Source of the DNA: Fibrobacter sp. UWR2
GTDB lineage: Bacteria; Fibrobacterota; Fibrobacteria; Fibrobacterales; Fibrobacteraceae
Length of the DNA: 64,000 nt
Assembly (NCBI RefSeq): GCF_002210285.1
Contig: NZ_MWQE01000001.1
Span: 558,001 to 622,000 of the forward strand
Direction of reading: 5' to 3'
The position numbers and the translations under genes are program-made. Below, one piece after another: positions 51,625 through 60,310 of this stretch. Every line of letters begins with the position of its first letter. Position 1 is the stretch's first letter. Under the pieces are notes generated by a model. The model ran no database searches, was not told the origin of the DNA, and saw only the letters and a list, made by a program, of their open reading frames with translations.

Positions 51625-52965
51625 TTAGCGCCTACGTTCAGCCATCTCTTTCTTCAAGATGTCCATGACGGCGCCGAGGTCTGCCGGAGCCTTGAACACG
51701 GGGTTCGCGAACTTGGAGGCTATGTTCTCGAGTTTCTTTTCGTGGTAGCCGACCTTGAATTCGGTGAACTTGAGGCCGTGTGCCGTGCTGATGACGACCA
51801 CGTTTTCTTCCTTGTCGATCTTGCCTGCGGCCACGAGCTTTTCGAGGGCGCCGAGAGCGACACCCGTATGCGGGCAGCAGTAGAGACCGATGCGGTCGCC
51901 GCGGTGGGCGGCGTTCGCGAGTTCTTCTTCGGTGACGCTCACGACCATGCCGTTCGTCTTCTGGATGGCTCGCACAGCCTTCGGGTAGCTGACCGGGTTA
52001 CCGATCTGGATGGCGCTTGCGAGAGTCTTCTTGGCCTGCATGGGAACGAGCTTGTCGAAGCCGCGTTCATAAGCCTGGAAGAACGGGTTGGCGTTTTCGG
52101 CCTGGGCCACGATGATGCGCGGGATGCGGTCGATGAGGCCCATGGCCTTGCAGTCTTCGAAACCCTTGGCGAGGGCGCTCACGTTACCGAGGTTGCCGCC
52201 CGGGATAATCACGGTGTCGGGCACCTTCCAGCCCATTTCCTGGCAGATTTCCGGAGAAATCGTCTTCTGGCCTTCCACGCGGAGGCTGTTCATGGAGTTC
52301 GCGAGGTAGATGCGGTTGTCGGCGGTGACCTGCTGCACGATTTTCATGCAACCGTCAAAGTCGGTATCGAGGGCGAGCACGATGCTGCCGTTAGAAATCG
52401 GCTGGATCAGCTGGGCGACGCTGGTCTTCCCGGCGGGCAGGAACACGATGCTCGGAATGCCTGCCTTCGCGCAGTAGGCGCTGAGGGCTGCGGAGGTATC
52501 GCCGGTAGAGGCGCAGGCCACGGCGTCGATTTCATGAATACCCTTCTTGATGATGTGGTTCACCTGGCTCACGAGAACCGTCATGCCCAGGTCCTTGAAA
52601 GAACCGGTGTGGGAGTTGCCGCAGAGCTTCACCTTGAGGCTCTTGATGCCCATTTCCTTGGCGAGCGGGGCCGCGTCAAAGAGCGGGCTCCAGCCTTCGC
52701 GCATCGTGACGATGTCTTCGAGGGGCATGTCGGGGAGCACCATTTCGCGCTTGCTCCAGATACCGCTCATGTCGGCCGGTTCAAAGCTCATGCGGCGTTC
52801 GGCAAAGAGCTTCTTCCATTCGTCGGGGCTCTTGCTGGCAAGAGCTGCACGGTCGTGTTCGACTTCGAGCAGGCTTCCGTCCACCTTGCTACGGTAAATG
52901 ACGTCGGTCAGCGGGTAGGTGTCGTCCCCGTTGATGTTCCTGAAATGCGCGTTGAATTGGGCCAT
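51625..52965 (-). CDS. thrC: Threonine synthase
   Basis: Converts O-phosphohomoserine to threonine with pyridoxal phosphate. The 446 residues include NSHTGSFKDLGM, which contains the lysine that binds the cofactor, ACASTGDTSAALSAYC for the phosphate-binding site, IPGGNLGNVSALAKG and a C-terminal PHTGVALGAL. The length and order match the shorter bacterial threonine synthases. It is transcribed alone, with a candidate TTTTCTATATTT promoter element 26 bases upstream. Confidence 0.95.
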   Translation of the reverse strand: MAQFNAHFRNINGDDTYPLTDVIYRSKVDGSLLEVEHDRAALASKSPDEWKKLFAERRMSFEPADMSGIWSKREMVLPDMPLEDIVTMREGWSPLFDAAPLAKEMGIKSLKVKLCGNSHTGSFKDLGMTVLVSQVNHIIKKGIHEIDAVACASTGDTSAALSAYCAKAGIPSIVFLPAGKTSVAQLIQPISNGSIVLALDTDFDGCMKIVQQVTADNRIYLANSMNSLRVEGQKTISPEICQEMGWKVPDTVIIPGGNLGNVSALAKGFEDCKAMGLIDRIPRIIVAQAENANPFFQAYERGFDKLVPMQAKKTLASAIQIGNPVSYPKAVRAIQKTNGMVVSVTEEELANAAHRGDRIGLYCCPHTGVALGALEKLVAAGKIDKEENVVVISTAHGLKFTEFKVGYHEKKLENIASKFANPVFKAPADLGAVMDILKKEMAERRR

Positions 52966-52990
52966 AATGTCCTCTTGATTTTTCGGCGGT

Positions 52991-53002
52991 AAATATAGAA
53001 AA
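52991..53002 (-). promoter_or_regulatory. Candidate -10 element for thrC
   Basis: The minus strand reads TTTTCTATATTT, 26 bases before the thrC start. It is identical to the motif before yajC. Confidence 0.45.
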
Positions 53003-53034
53003 CTTGACTCCCGATTCCTAATTCCGAAAGCCTA

Positions 53035-53046
53035 TTTTTCTATATT
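53035..53046 (+). promoter_or_regulatory. Candidate -10 element for the lipoprotein operon
   Basis: TTTTTCTATATT, 36 bases before the GTG start at 53082 and divergent from the thrC element. Confidence 0.45.
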
Positions 53047-53081
53047 ATGTGCGGATTTTTAGACTAGATTTGGAGAATCGA

Positions 53082-54512
53082 GTGAAAAAGAGAAACACAG
53101 CGTTTTTGATTTTATTGGGGTTGTTTGCCGCCTTGCTTTCGGCGTGCCTGTTCGATTCCGATGATTCTGCCCTCAGCAGTTGGCTCTCGGATCAGGGCTT
53201 GCCTGATAGTTACGATGTCCAGACTCTTACCGTTGAAGGACTTGAGCCCGAGAATGCAAAGGCCTTTGTCGGGAGAACGGAATTCTACGCATCGGAAGCT
53301 GCCGTTTTCGGTACCCAGGCCGGCCTGACCCACGATATCGTTATCGATTTTGACGTGCTGGTCAAGGATTCTGCTTTCCTTGATTCTCTTGCCAATGCGG
53401 ATTCCGCGGCAGGCCATGTCGCCTTGTTTATTGACAAGGATTTCTATACCTCGAAATATTTCCCCAAGGATTCTCTTCCGTACGAGGAAACTCTCCAGCT
53501 GGAAGTGGAATGGATTCTCGAGAAGGGCAAAAAGAAATCCTTCTTCGACAGTGTCCTCAAGATACCTGACAGTACCTGGCGTCTGGAACTCCAGGATTGG
53601 GAAACGGAAAATTCTGCAGATACGACCTATGACTTGACGGTAAGCAAGAAGGATACGGTCTTGAAGTTGCCGATGCCTCTCGACCTGATTGAGGATATCA
53701 AGAGTGCGGGCAAGATTTTCCGACTGCAGTTGCGCATCTCCGCACCTGAATCGAAGCGACTCTATCGCGTGCTTGGCCCGAAGACTCTCTCTATCCCCAC
53801 GTTCTATGTGAGGGCTTCTTCGGATACGACCTACAAGCCGTTTTCTTCGTTCCGTATGAGCGAGGTCGTTACGTTCAACGATACTTGCGACGATTGCCTG
53901 CTCCTGCACGGCGGCGTTCTCGATTCTATTGTGGTGGAATACCCGACAGACAAGATTATGGATGCTCTGTCCGATCTGTACGGCGATGAATTCCCGTTTG
54001 ACGAAGGAAACGGAGTCGATGTGCGCCAGGCGGTGGTGCTTGCGCAGCTTATGCTTCCGCGTGACGATTCCGAGGGTATCAGCGAACTGGGACTGCCTAT
54101 CCAGGTTGTGGTCGCCTCGTATGTCGATAGCCTGGGTACGGAAATCCGCAAGATGGAAGAGTACAAGCCGAACCGTACGAAGATTCCTGAAACGGGCCAC
54201 CCAAACATGGTGTTCTATGATGGGGATTCGCTTGCGCTGCAGGTGACCTTCGGCGTTCGCGACCTTATCAACCAGGCGAAGGACGGCCGTAACCTGAAGA
54301 TTATGGTGCGCCTCGGCCGCCCGGTGCTGCAGGCGACGGACCCGGTTTATCAGGACTATACGGTCAAGGACAGTGTGTCGGGTAAGATAGATACGTCTTA
54401 TGTGTTCCTCCCGAATCATTTTGACTATGCCCGTTACGATTTTGGCACATCGTTCAGCCAGCCTGCGACATTAAAACTCTGGCTTGCAACCAAGCGCGGA
54501 GGTAAGAAATGA
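53082..54512 (+). CDS. Lipoprotein of unknown function, beta-rich
   Basis: The GTG at 53082 has GGAGA seven bases upstream and gives a 476-residue product with a lipobox (LLSAC, then LFDSDDSA). The rest alternates strand-like segments with many serine/aspartate-containing turns, and no catalytic motif is visible. The general look (SALSSWLSDQGLPDSYDV near the start, many DSL/DSV repeats) recalls DUF4270-type lipoproteins, but I am not certain. The last four bases overlap the next gene, a predicted outer-membrane barrel, so the two are probably functionally linked at the outer membrane. Confidence 0.65.
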   Translation: MKKRNTAFLILLGLFAALLSACLFDSDDSALSSWLSDQGLPDSYDVQTLTVEGLEPENAKAFVGRTEFYASEAAVFGTQAGLTHDIVIDFDVLVKDSAFLDSLANADSAAGHVALFIDKDFYTSKYFPKDSLPYEETLQLEVEWILEKGKKKSFFDSVLKIPDSTWRLELQDWETENSADTTYDLTVSKKDTVLKLPMPLDLIEDIKSAGKIFRLQLRISAPESKRLYRVLGPKTLSIPTFYVRASSDTTYKPFSSFRMSEVVTFNDTCDDCLLLHGGVLDSIVVEYPTDKIMDALSDLYGDEFPFDEGNGVDVRQAVVLAQLMLPRDDSEGISELGLPIQVVVASYVDSLGTEIRKMEEYKPNRTKIPETGHPNMVFYDGDSLALQVTFGVRDLINQAKDGRNLKIMVRLGRPVLQATDPVYQDYTVKDSVSGKIDTSYVFLPNHFDYARYDFGTSFSQPATLKLWLATKRGGKK

Positions 54513-55750
54513 AAAAGTTTTTAGGTCTTGTTCTTTGTTGTGCAATTTGTGCGTCGGCATCCATGATTGGCATTGACGCTCTTGGCGAGGAGCAGATTGC
54601 TGGTGGAACTGCCAGTGCTGCCGGCCGCGGCTTTGCTGGTGGAGCCAAGACGGGCGAGGCGGAAGGCTTTGTTGCGACGAACCCGGCCCGCATCGCGTTC
54701 GATACGAAGGTGGTGTTCAACCTGAACTTCCTGTTGGACCTGAACACAATCGAGTCCCATGGCGATGACTACTTCACGAAGAACATCTCGATGCCTTCGT
54801 TTAACCTCTCGTTCCCGATGGGCGATTTCGGTGCGCTTGGCGTTTCGCTGTGGCAGCACTATTCCTCGTCTATCCGCGAAAGCGTCTCGGATTCCGTGAC
54901 CAATGCGGATGCGCAGATTGAATACAGGGGCAGCGTGTACGAGATTGTCCCGACCTATGCGATAAGGCTCCCGTATTTCCGTAATGTGTCTCTCGGCGCC
55001 TCGATGCATGTCGTGATGGGTTCCCTGGTCCGCAGCCTCACGCTTGGCCCGAACAAGGAATCCGTGGCCGAAGAAGATCTCTGGGCTACGAACAACGCTG
55101 AAATTACGGATTATGTGGAGGGCTCCTGGGAAATCGAGCACCACCCGGCATACTATACTGGTTCCGTGCAGTATCGCGGTCGCCAGTCCTCGTTCTACTT
55201 CTCGTACACGACTGGGTATACGCTCTTGAACAAACTGGAATACAATTTCCGCTTCTCGGAAACCGACACGCTTGTCCCGAACAAGGTTGACCGCCTCATC
55301 GAGGTACCGGCCCTGTTTGCGACGGGTGTCAACTACCGCCTTGCCAAACGCCACAATGTGATGATGGATTTGCAGTGGCGCAACTGGGACGAAGATGTCG
55401 AAAATATCGCCCGCAGCTATAACATGAGGGCCTATACCAAGACGCAGGACGACTTTGTCGCGTCTGTCGGTTACCAGCGTGACGGAAGTTCCCTTTACTA
55501 CGACCCGTTCTGGGATAGGGTCACGTACCGTGCGGGCGCCTGGTTCAAGAACTGGTATGTCGCCGATGTCTATGAGGTGGGCGGTTCCGTTGGTGCCGGG
55601 TTCCCGCTGGGCAGGAAGGGTATCTCGCTGGATCTCGCTATCCAGGGCGGTAAGCGCTTCTCGGAGTCCGACGGGAACTGGGACGAGGTGTTCCTGGGTA
55701 TCCGTCTCGGCTTGATGGGCATAGGCAACTGGGGTCAGACCCGCAAATAG
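54509..55750 (+). CDS. Outer-membrane beta-barrel protein, OmpP1/FadL-like
   Basis: A 413-residue exported protein with a signal peptide (FLGLVLCCAICASASMIG). The segment after it (AAGRGFAGGAKTGEAEGF, ATNPARIAF) follows the start of OmpP1/FadL/TodX transporters, where a glycine-rich hatch precedes the barrel. The body has alternating strands with aromatic ends (LGVSLWQHYSSS, SFYFSYTTGYTLL, NVMMDLQWRNW) and ends in a strand (FLGIRLGLMGIG). It would carry a hydrophobic solute across the outer membrane or serve as an assembly element. The substrate is unknown. Confidence 0.65.
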   Translation: MKKFLGLVLCCAICASASMIGIDALGEEQIAGGTASAAGRGFAGGAKTGEAEGFVATNPARIAFDTKVVFNLNFLLDLNTIESHGDDYFTKNISMPSFNLSFPMGDFGALGVSLWQHYSSSIRESVSDSVTNADAQIEYRGSVYEIVPTYAIRLPYFRNVSLGASMHVVMGSLVRSLTLGPNKESVAEEDLWATNNAEITDYVEGSWEIEHHPAYYTGSVQYRGRQSSFYFSYTTGYTLLNKLEYNFRFSETDTLVPNKVDRLIEVPALFATGVNYRLAKRHNVMMDLQWRNWDEDVENIARSYNMRAYTKTQDDFVASVGYQRDGSSLYYDPFWDRVTYRAGAWFKNWYVADVYEVGGSVGAGFPLGRKGISLDLAIQGGKRFSESDGNWDEVFLGIRLGLMGIGNWGQTRK

Positions 55751-55772
55751 GTTTTATTGCAGGAGGCTAGAA

Positions 55773-56951
55773 ATGGCTACTAAGAAAACACAGAAGACGA
55801 AGGCCACCAAGAAGGTGGAGAAGGCCGTCAAGGAAACGACCTCCAAGATAAAGACCGCGGTGAAGTCCGTTGCGAAGGAGGCAGAGAAGGTCGTGTCCAA
55901 GGTTGCGACCAAGACCGCCACTGCAAAGACTGCCGCAAAGGCAGCTGTGAAGACCGCCGCAAAGAAGACTACGGCTGCGGCAAAGACTGCGGTAAAGGCC
56001 GCCACGAAGCCGGCGACTAAGGCTCCGGCGAAGAGTGCTGCGAAGTCTGCTCCGAAGGCGTCGGAACAGACCGACGTGAAGGTGAAGGCTGATGCCCGTA
56101 AGGTGGCCAAAAAGGTGGCTTCTGTGAAGGCTGCCGCAAAGCCTGTGACGAAGACCGCCAGCATGGCGCAGACTTTCGACCCGGAATACCTCGTGCTCAT
56201 GCAGAAGGATCCGAACTGGATGCAGGCCTTCTGGGAAGTTTCCGAAGACCGTATCAAGCGTGCCAAGAAGGGCAAGGGCAAACTAGTGCTTCGCCTGTTC
56301 GATATTTCGGGTGACCTTACCGTGAAGCGCAGCAAGAAGCGCAAGTTCCACGACGTGGTGGTGCCTGCCGATGCCCGCAGCTGGTATGTGGAAAACAAGG
56401 CGACCGACAATACGGTGGCCGTACTCGGCTTTGCCGAGGGCAAGAACTTTATGCCTCTTGTCGAATCCGTTCCTGTGCAGTCCTATTCTCCGGAGGGTTC
56501 TTCGGTGAATGTCGACGACGTATTCGTGAAGGCTTCGCTTGGCGGTGCCACACTCGGCGGTTTCGGCAGTTCGGGCCTTTCGAGCATGTCCGCGAAGACC
56601 TGGCTCGAACAGATGGCGAATGGACTTTCTAGTTCTTCGGGTTCCATGTTCTCGGGTGCACTCTCGAGTGCCGCCCTCAAGAGCAACAAGCTCGAACTCC
56701 CGAAGGATTCCGTGAACTACGGCAAGGATTTCTTCCTGTGGGTCAAGACCCGTTTGATCGTTTATGGCGGAACGCGCCCCGACGCCCACTTGCAGGTGCG
56801 CGGCGAGCCGTTCCCGCTGAATCCGGATGGCACGTTCAGTTTCGAAGAAGACCTGCCGGATTCCACTAAGATTATTCCGGTGTTTGCGACCGACAAGGAC
56901 GGAGATTTCCCGACGACGATTGTCCCCATCGTTGTGAAGCGCACGGAGTAA
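55773..56951 (+). CDS. H1-like Lys/Ala-rich protein with DUF4912 domain
   Basis: A 392-residue protein with no signal peptide. Residues 1-130 are almost entirely lysine, alanine, threonine and valine (KTAAKAAVKTAAKK), like the tails of histone H1. Residues 135-230 match the DUF4912 pattern, with DPNWMQAFWEVSEDRI at 146-161 and a LVLRLFDIS strand. The C-terminal part has a second small beta domain (FFLWVKTRLIVYGGTRPDAH, LQVRGEPFPLNPDG). DUF4912 is often found next to GH57 alpha-glucan enzymes, and such a gene follows here 27 bases later in the same frame. Confidence 0.85.
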   Translation: MATKKTQKTKATKKVEKAVKETTSKIKTAVKSVAKEAEKVVSKVATKTATAKTAAKAAVKTAAKKTTAAAKTAVKAATKPATKAPAKSAAKSAPKASEQTDVKVKADARKVAKKVASVKAAAKPVTKTASMAQTFDPEYLVLMQKDPNWMQAFWEVSEDRIKRAKKGKGKLVLRLFDISGDLTVKRSKKRKFHDVVVPADARSWYVENKATDNTVAVLGFAEGKNFMPLVESVPVQSYSPEGSSVNVDDVFVKASLGGATLGGFGSSGLSSMSAKTWLEQMANGLSSSSGSMFSGALSSAALKSNKLELPKDSVNYGKDFFLWVKTRLIVYGGTRPDAHLQVRGEPFPLNPDGTFSFEEDLPDSTKIIPVFATDKDGDFPTTIVPIVVKRTE

Positions 56952-56978
56952 TCTTCCACTGATTCTGGACAACTGAAC

Positions 56979-58595
56979 GTGGCTGCCCCCGGAAAGATTC
57001 ACCTGCTGCTTCACGCACACCTCCCGTTCGTGCGCGAGCCCGAATATGACCGTTTCCTAGAAGAGAACTGGTTCTTCGAGGCTATGGCGGAAACCTACCT
57101 GCCGATAGTGCAGATGCTTTCGCGCCTGGAGGAGAAGGGAGTTCCGGGGACGCTCAACCTGAGTGTCTCCTCTGCGCTGATTGCGATGCTGACGGATGCA
57201 TCGCTCCTGGGGAAGTTTACGCTCCACCTACATAAGGTGAAAGACCTCATCGAGAAGGAAAAGGTGCTCCTTGCAGGTGACCCGGAACGCCTTCCTGTAG
57301 TGGAGTTCTATTCCCATAGGCAGGATGCCCTGATTGATTTCTGGGAACGCATCTGCTGCTGCGAGATTGTACCCTCCCTCAAGAGGCTTTCGGATTGCGG
57401 CAAGCTGACGCTTCTCACCTGCGTGGGAACGCACCCGTTCTTGCCGGCATACCAGGCGGACCTCGATGCGATTCGCCTGCAGCTGGGCGTGACTGTGCGT
57501 GCTTTTGAAGAAGCCTTCGGGTGGAAACCCAAGGGCCTGTGGTTGCCGGAATGTGGCTACTTCGAAGGGCTTGATTCCATTCTCGCCGAATTCGGTTTCG
57601 AGTATTTCTTTCTCGAGACCCATGGCGTGCTTTTGGCAAAGCCCGCTCCCAAATACGGAGTATTTGCGCCAATAAAGACCCCTGCGGGGCTTTATTGCAT
57701 GGGTCGCGAGCAGGGCAGTTCCATGGAAGTATGGAGCCGCAAGACTGGCTACCCGGGGCACCCTGAGTACCGCGAGTTCTTCAAGGATATCGCACACGAA
57801 CGGCAGCCCGAATACCTGGGCGGCTATTTCATGGCGGGCAATACTCCTATCGAGACGGGCCTCAAGTATTACCGTATTACGGGTAGCGAAGACAAGCAGG
57901 TTTACCGCCCGTGGAACGCGCTTCGCCTTGCCGAAGACCACGCGAGGCTCTTTATTGCGAACCGCGAGGCGACTGTTACTGAACTACTCCCGAAGATGGA
58001 TGGCAACAAGGTCTCCATTCTGTGCCCTTACGATGCGGAACTTTTTGGTCACTGGTGGTTCGAGGGACCCTCGTTCATCGAGAAGATGTTTGAACGTGCC
58101 GCAAGCTCGAATGTCGTGGAGATGGCCTCGCTGGAATCTACGATGCATTCCTCTTGTGACCCCGAAGTCCATTGCCCGGTGTTCTCCTCGTGGGGCGAAG
58201 GCGGCTTTGGCGAAGTCTGGATGAACGACGAGGTGAGCTGGGCCTATCCGCTGTTCTTCCGCATGCGCGGCATGATGGAAGATTTCCGCCGCGCACTCGT
58301 TGCCTGCGAGAAGAAGGGCAAGACCGCCCAGACCAAACTCTTCCGCAGGTTCTACGCGCAGATGGCCCGAGAACTATTGCTGTTCCAGGCATCGGACTGG
58401 GCGTTCATGATTCACAACAAGTCCGCGGCCGACTACGCGAAGGCCCGCCAGAACGGGCATTACCGTAACGTATGTGCCCTTTATGCCGCAGGAATTTCGG
58501 GCCTAGTGATGGGCCGCAAGAAGCCCGACACGTCGCTGCTGAATAAACTCGAGAACCAGGATAACATATTCCCCTGGATTGGCGAGTTGCTTTAG
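56979..58595 (+). CDS. GH57 alpha-glucan enzyme, probably a branching enzyme (DUF1957)
   Basis: A 538-residue cytoplasmic enzyme. The GTG at 56979 is the best start in the frame after the stop of the preceding gene, although no good ribosome binding site is seen. GH57 features include LLLHAHLPFVREPE near the N-terminus, the catalytic nucleophile glutamate in GLWLPECGY, the general acid aspartate in CPYDAELFGHWWFEGP, and a C-terminal helical DUF1957 region (ELLLFQASDWAFMIHNKSAADYA). This layout is that of GH57 1,4-alpha-glucan branching enzymes of glycogen metabolism. It overlaps the 3' end of the convergent gene by four bases. Confidence 0.88.
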   Translation: MAAPGKIHLLLHAHLPFVREPEYDRFLEENWFFEAMAETYLPIVQMLSRLEEKGVPGTLNLSVSSALIAMLTDASLLGKFTLHLHKVKDLIEKEKVLLAGDPERLPVVEFYSHRQDALIDFWERICCCEIVPSLKRLSDCGKLTLLTCVGTHPFLPAYQADLDAIRLQLGVTVRAFEEAFGWKPKGLWLPECGYFEGLDSILAEFGFEYFFLETHGVLLAKPAPKYGVFAPIKTPAGLYCMGREQGSSMEVWSRKTGYPGHPEYREFFKDIAHERQPEYLGGYFMAGNTPIETGLKYYRITGSEDKQVYRPWNALRLAEDHARLFIANREATVTELLPKMDGNKVSILCPYDAELFGHWWFEGPSFIEKMFERAASSNVVEMASLESTMHSSCDPEVHCPVFSSWGEGGFGEVWMNDEVSWAYPLFFRMRGMMEDFRRALVACEKKGKTAQTKLFRRFYAQMARELLLFQASDWAFMIHNKSAADYAKARQNGHYRNVCALYAAGISGLVMGRKKPDTSLLNKLENQDNIFPWIGELL

Positions 58596-60310
58596 TACAC
58601 AATTAGGAACTTCTGCATCTTTCCACTAGAACCGGCACGGAAACGGTATACGCCCGGTGCCATCTTTGTACGCACACGGTCGGCGTCGATGCAGTGCGTT
58701 GTCTTAGTGTAGGGCTCGCGCAAGACTAGGTCGCCGCGGCCGTTTCGAATCTCGATAAACTTCCTGGATTCCGGGAGCGGCGTAAAGCAGAGGTTGCTGG
58801 TGCCACGCCAGGGAATGGGATAGGCGCGCAGTGTGGAATCCTGTACGATTTCGGGGATGCGCCTTGGATTGTCGAACCGACTGAACACCCACATGATAGA
58901 ATCGGCATAGAAGGCGTCGGTATTTATGGAATCCAGCGAACTGGTGTTGGCAATGTCGCGGATGTCGGTCCTGTCGCCCTTGAATACGAGCGCAGTCGCC
59001 TTGCCTTTGTAGCTGTCGACGATCGGTGATCCGCCTGCATAGAAACTGAATGCGAACAAGGTCGTATCCGGTTCGAACCGTTCGACGGTTTCGTCGCCGA
59101 TGCGGTGACGGCGACGGTATTCCGCCATACTCATCGGCTCGGGTGCAGGCCATCGAGGCTGGTCGTTCCATAACCAGAGGCTGCTGTCGACGGTGTTGGC
59201 CTTTTCGCCCGAAAGCGCGAGTTTTGTCGCAAAGTCGTGGAAAATGGAATCGACGGAAAGGTTCCGCTTTTCAAGAATTTTTTTCAGGTTGCCGTTAAAT
59301 GACGATTTGGGATTTTTCGCAAACAGTTCCCAAATTTCCTTGTCGAAATGCTGGTCCACATGCTTGTACAGGTACAGATAGAGCACGCTGATGCTGTATT
59401 CGTCTGAAATTTCGTCAAGGGGAATAGCCGTGCTCCTTATGAAGTCCGGGACGTATAGGAAATAGTCATCGATATCGGGAGCGCCGATTTCTTCGTTTGC
59501 GGTGGCGGAAGCCTCGACCCAGTAGCCTCCGTACAGATACACGTCCGCGTAGCGCAACTGTATCGCATGGAACATTTCATGGAATGCTGTTACGCGTATG
59601 GCGTTTGCCCAGTTCTCGCTGTAGGAGTATCCGTGGGCGTGGTTGTACAGGGTCTCGGTAGAGAGGGGATATGTACAGCTTTTTTCACCCTTGTCCATGG
59701 AGGCTGTCTGCGTGGGGAACTGGGTAATGAACATGAAGTCGTTGTCGATGATGATGGCCGACTTGTTGTGGTCTGCAGTGTCGGGGTAGGAGACACCGTA
59801 GCAGCCATTGCAGCGTGTTGCCCCGAGAACGCTTTGGGGGTCGCGCAAGAAGTTTATTTCGGCGACTTCGATAGGGTATAGCCCTTTCTTGACGGGCATT
59901 TGGTAATGATTTGTGGTGTCGATTCCTTGCGGGGTGCGCATGCCCATGGTTTTCGTATGGAAATAGAAGGCATCTTCGAGCGAGGACGCAAGTGAATCAA
60001 TGAATTCGGGGATTGTGGCGTGCGGGCCTTCGCCGAGTGTGTAGAAAATCTGGAAGTGCTCGGTTTCGCGTGTGTAGACGGAATCGTAATATTCGTGAGC
60101 GTCGCAGTTGGCTACGGATTTCGCGAAAGTCTGTGCTGGCAATACGCGAGCAGCAGAGCCGCCGGCTGCCTTTTGTTTCTGATTCTGTAGCCTGTTCTGG
60201 ATGGCAAATGCCGTTCCGCACTTGTGTGCCTGTGCCGGAACGATGCCTGCGACGAGGGTCGTGGTTGCGAATGCCAGAACCGCAATTAGGGCCGGGATCT
60301 GCCTACGCAC
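58592..60310 (-). CDS. Secreted zinc metalloprotease-like protein (MXAN_6640-type)
   Basis: A 572-residue protein with a signal peptide (IPALIAVLAFATTTLVAGIVPAQA). The zinc motif is AFHEMFHAIQLRY (HExxH), with a likely third ligand in YWVEASATANEE further on, as in zincin peptidases of the MXAN_6640 type. The N-terminal part (ETEHFQIFYTLGE) and the YGVSYPDT region are also seen in that type. The C-terminus ends with a beta domain (RTKMAPGVYRFRAGSSGKMQ) like the sorting domains of the xylanases in this window, so export by type IX secretion is likely. The gene overlaps the UbiD-family gene by eight bases. Confidence 0.8.
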   Translation of the reverse strand: MRRQIPALIAVLAFATTTLVAGIVPAQAHKCGTAFAIQNRLQNQKQKAAGGSAARVLPAQTFAKSVANCDAHEYYDSVYTRETEHFQIFYTLGEGPHATIPEFIDSLASSLEDAFYFHTKTMGMRTPQGIDTTNHYQMPVKKGLYPIEVAEINFLRDPQSVLGATRCNGCYGVSYPDTADHNKSAIIIDNDFMFITQFPTQTASMDKGEKSCTYPLSTETLYNHAHGYSYSENWANAIRVTAFHEMFHAIQLRYADVYLYGGYWVEASATANEEIGAPDIDDYFLYVPDFIRSTAIPLDEISDEYSISVLYLYLYKHVDQHFDKEIWELFAKNPKSSFNGNLKKILEKRNLSVDSIFHDFATKLALSGEKANTVDSSLWLWNDQPRWPAPEPMSMAEYRRRHRIGDETVERFEPDTTLFAFSFYAGGSPIVDSYKGKATALVFKGDRTDIRDIANTSSLDSINTDAFYADSIMWVFSRFDNPRRIPEIVQDSTLRAYPIPWRGTSNLCFTPLPESRKFIEIRNGRGDLVLREPYTKTTHCIDADRVRTKMAPGVYRFRAGSSGKMQKFLIVY

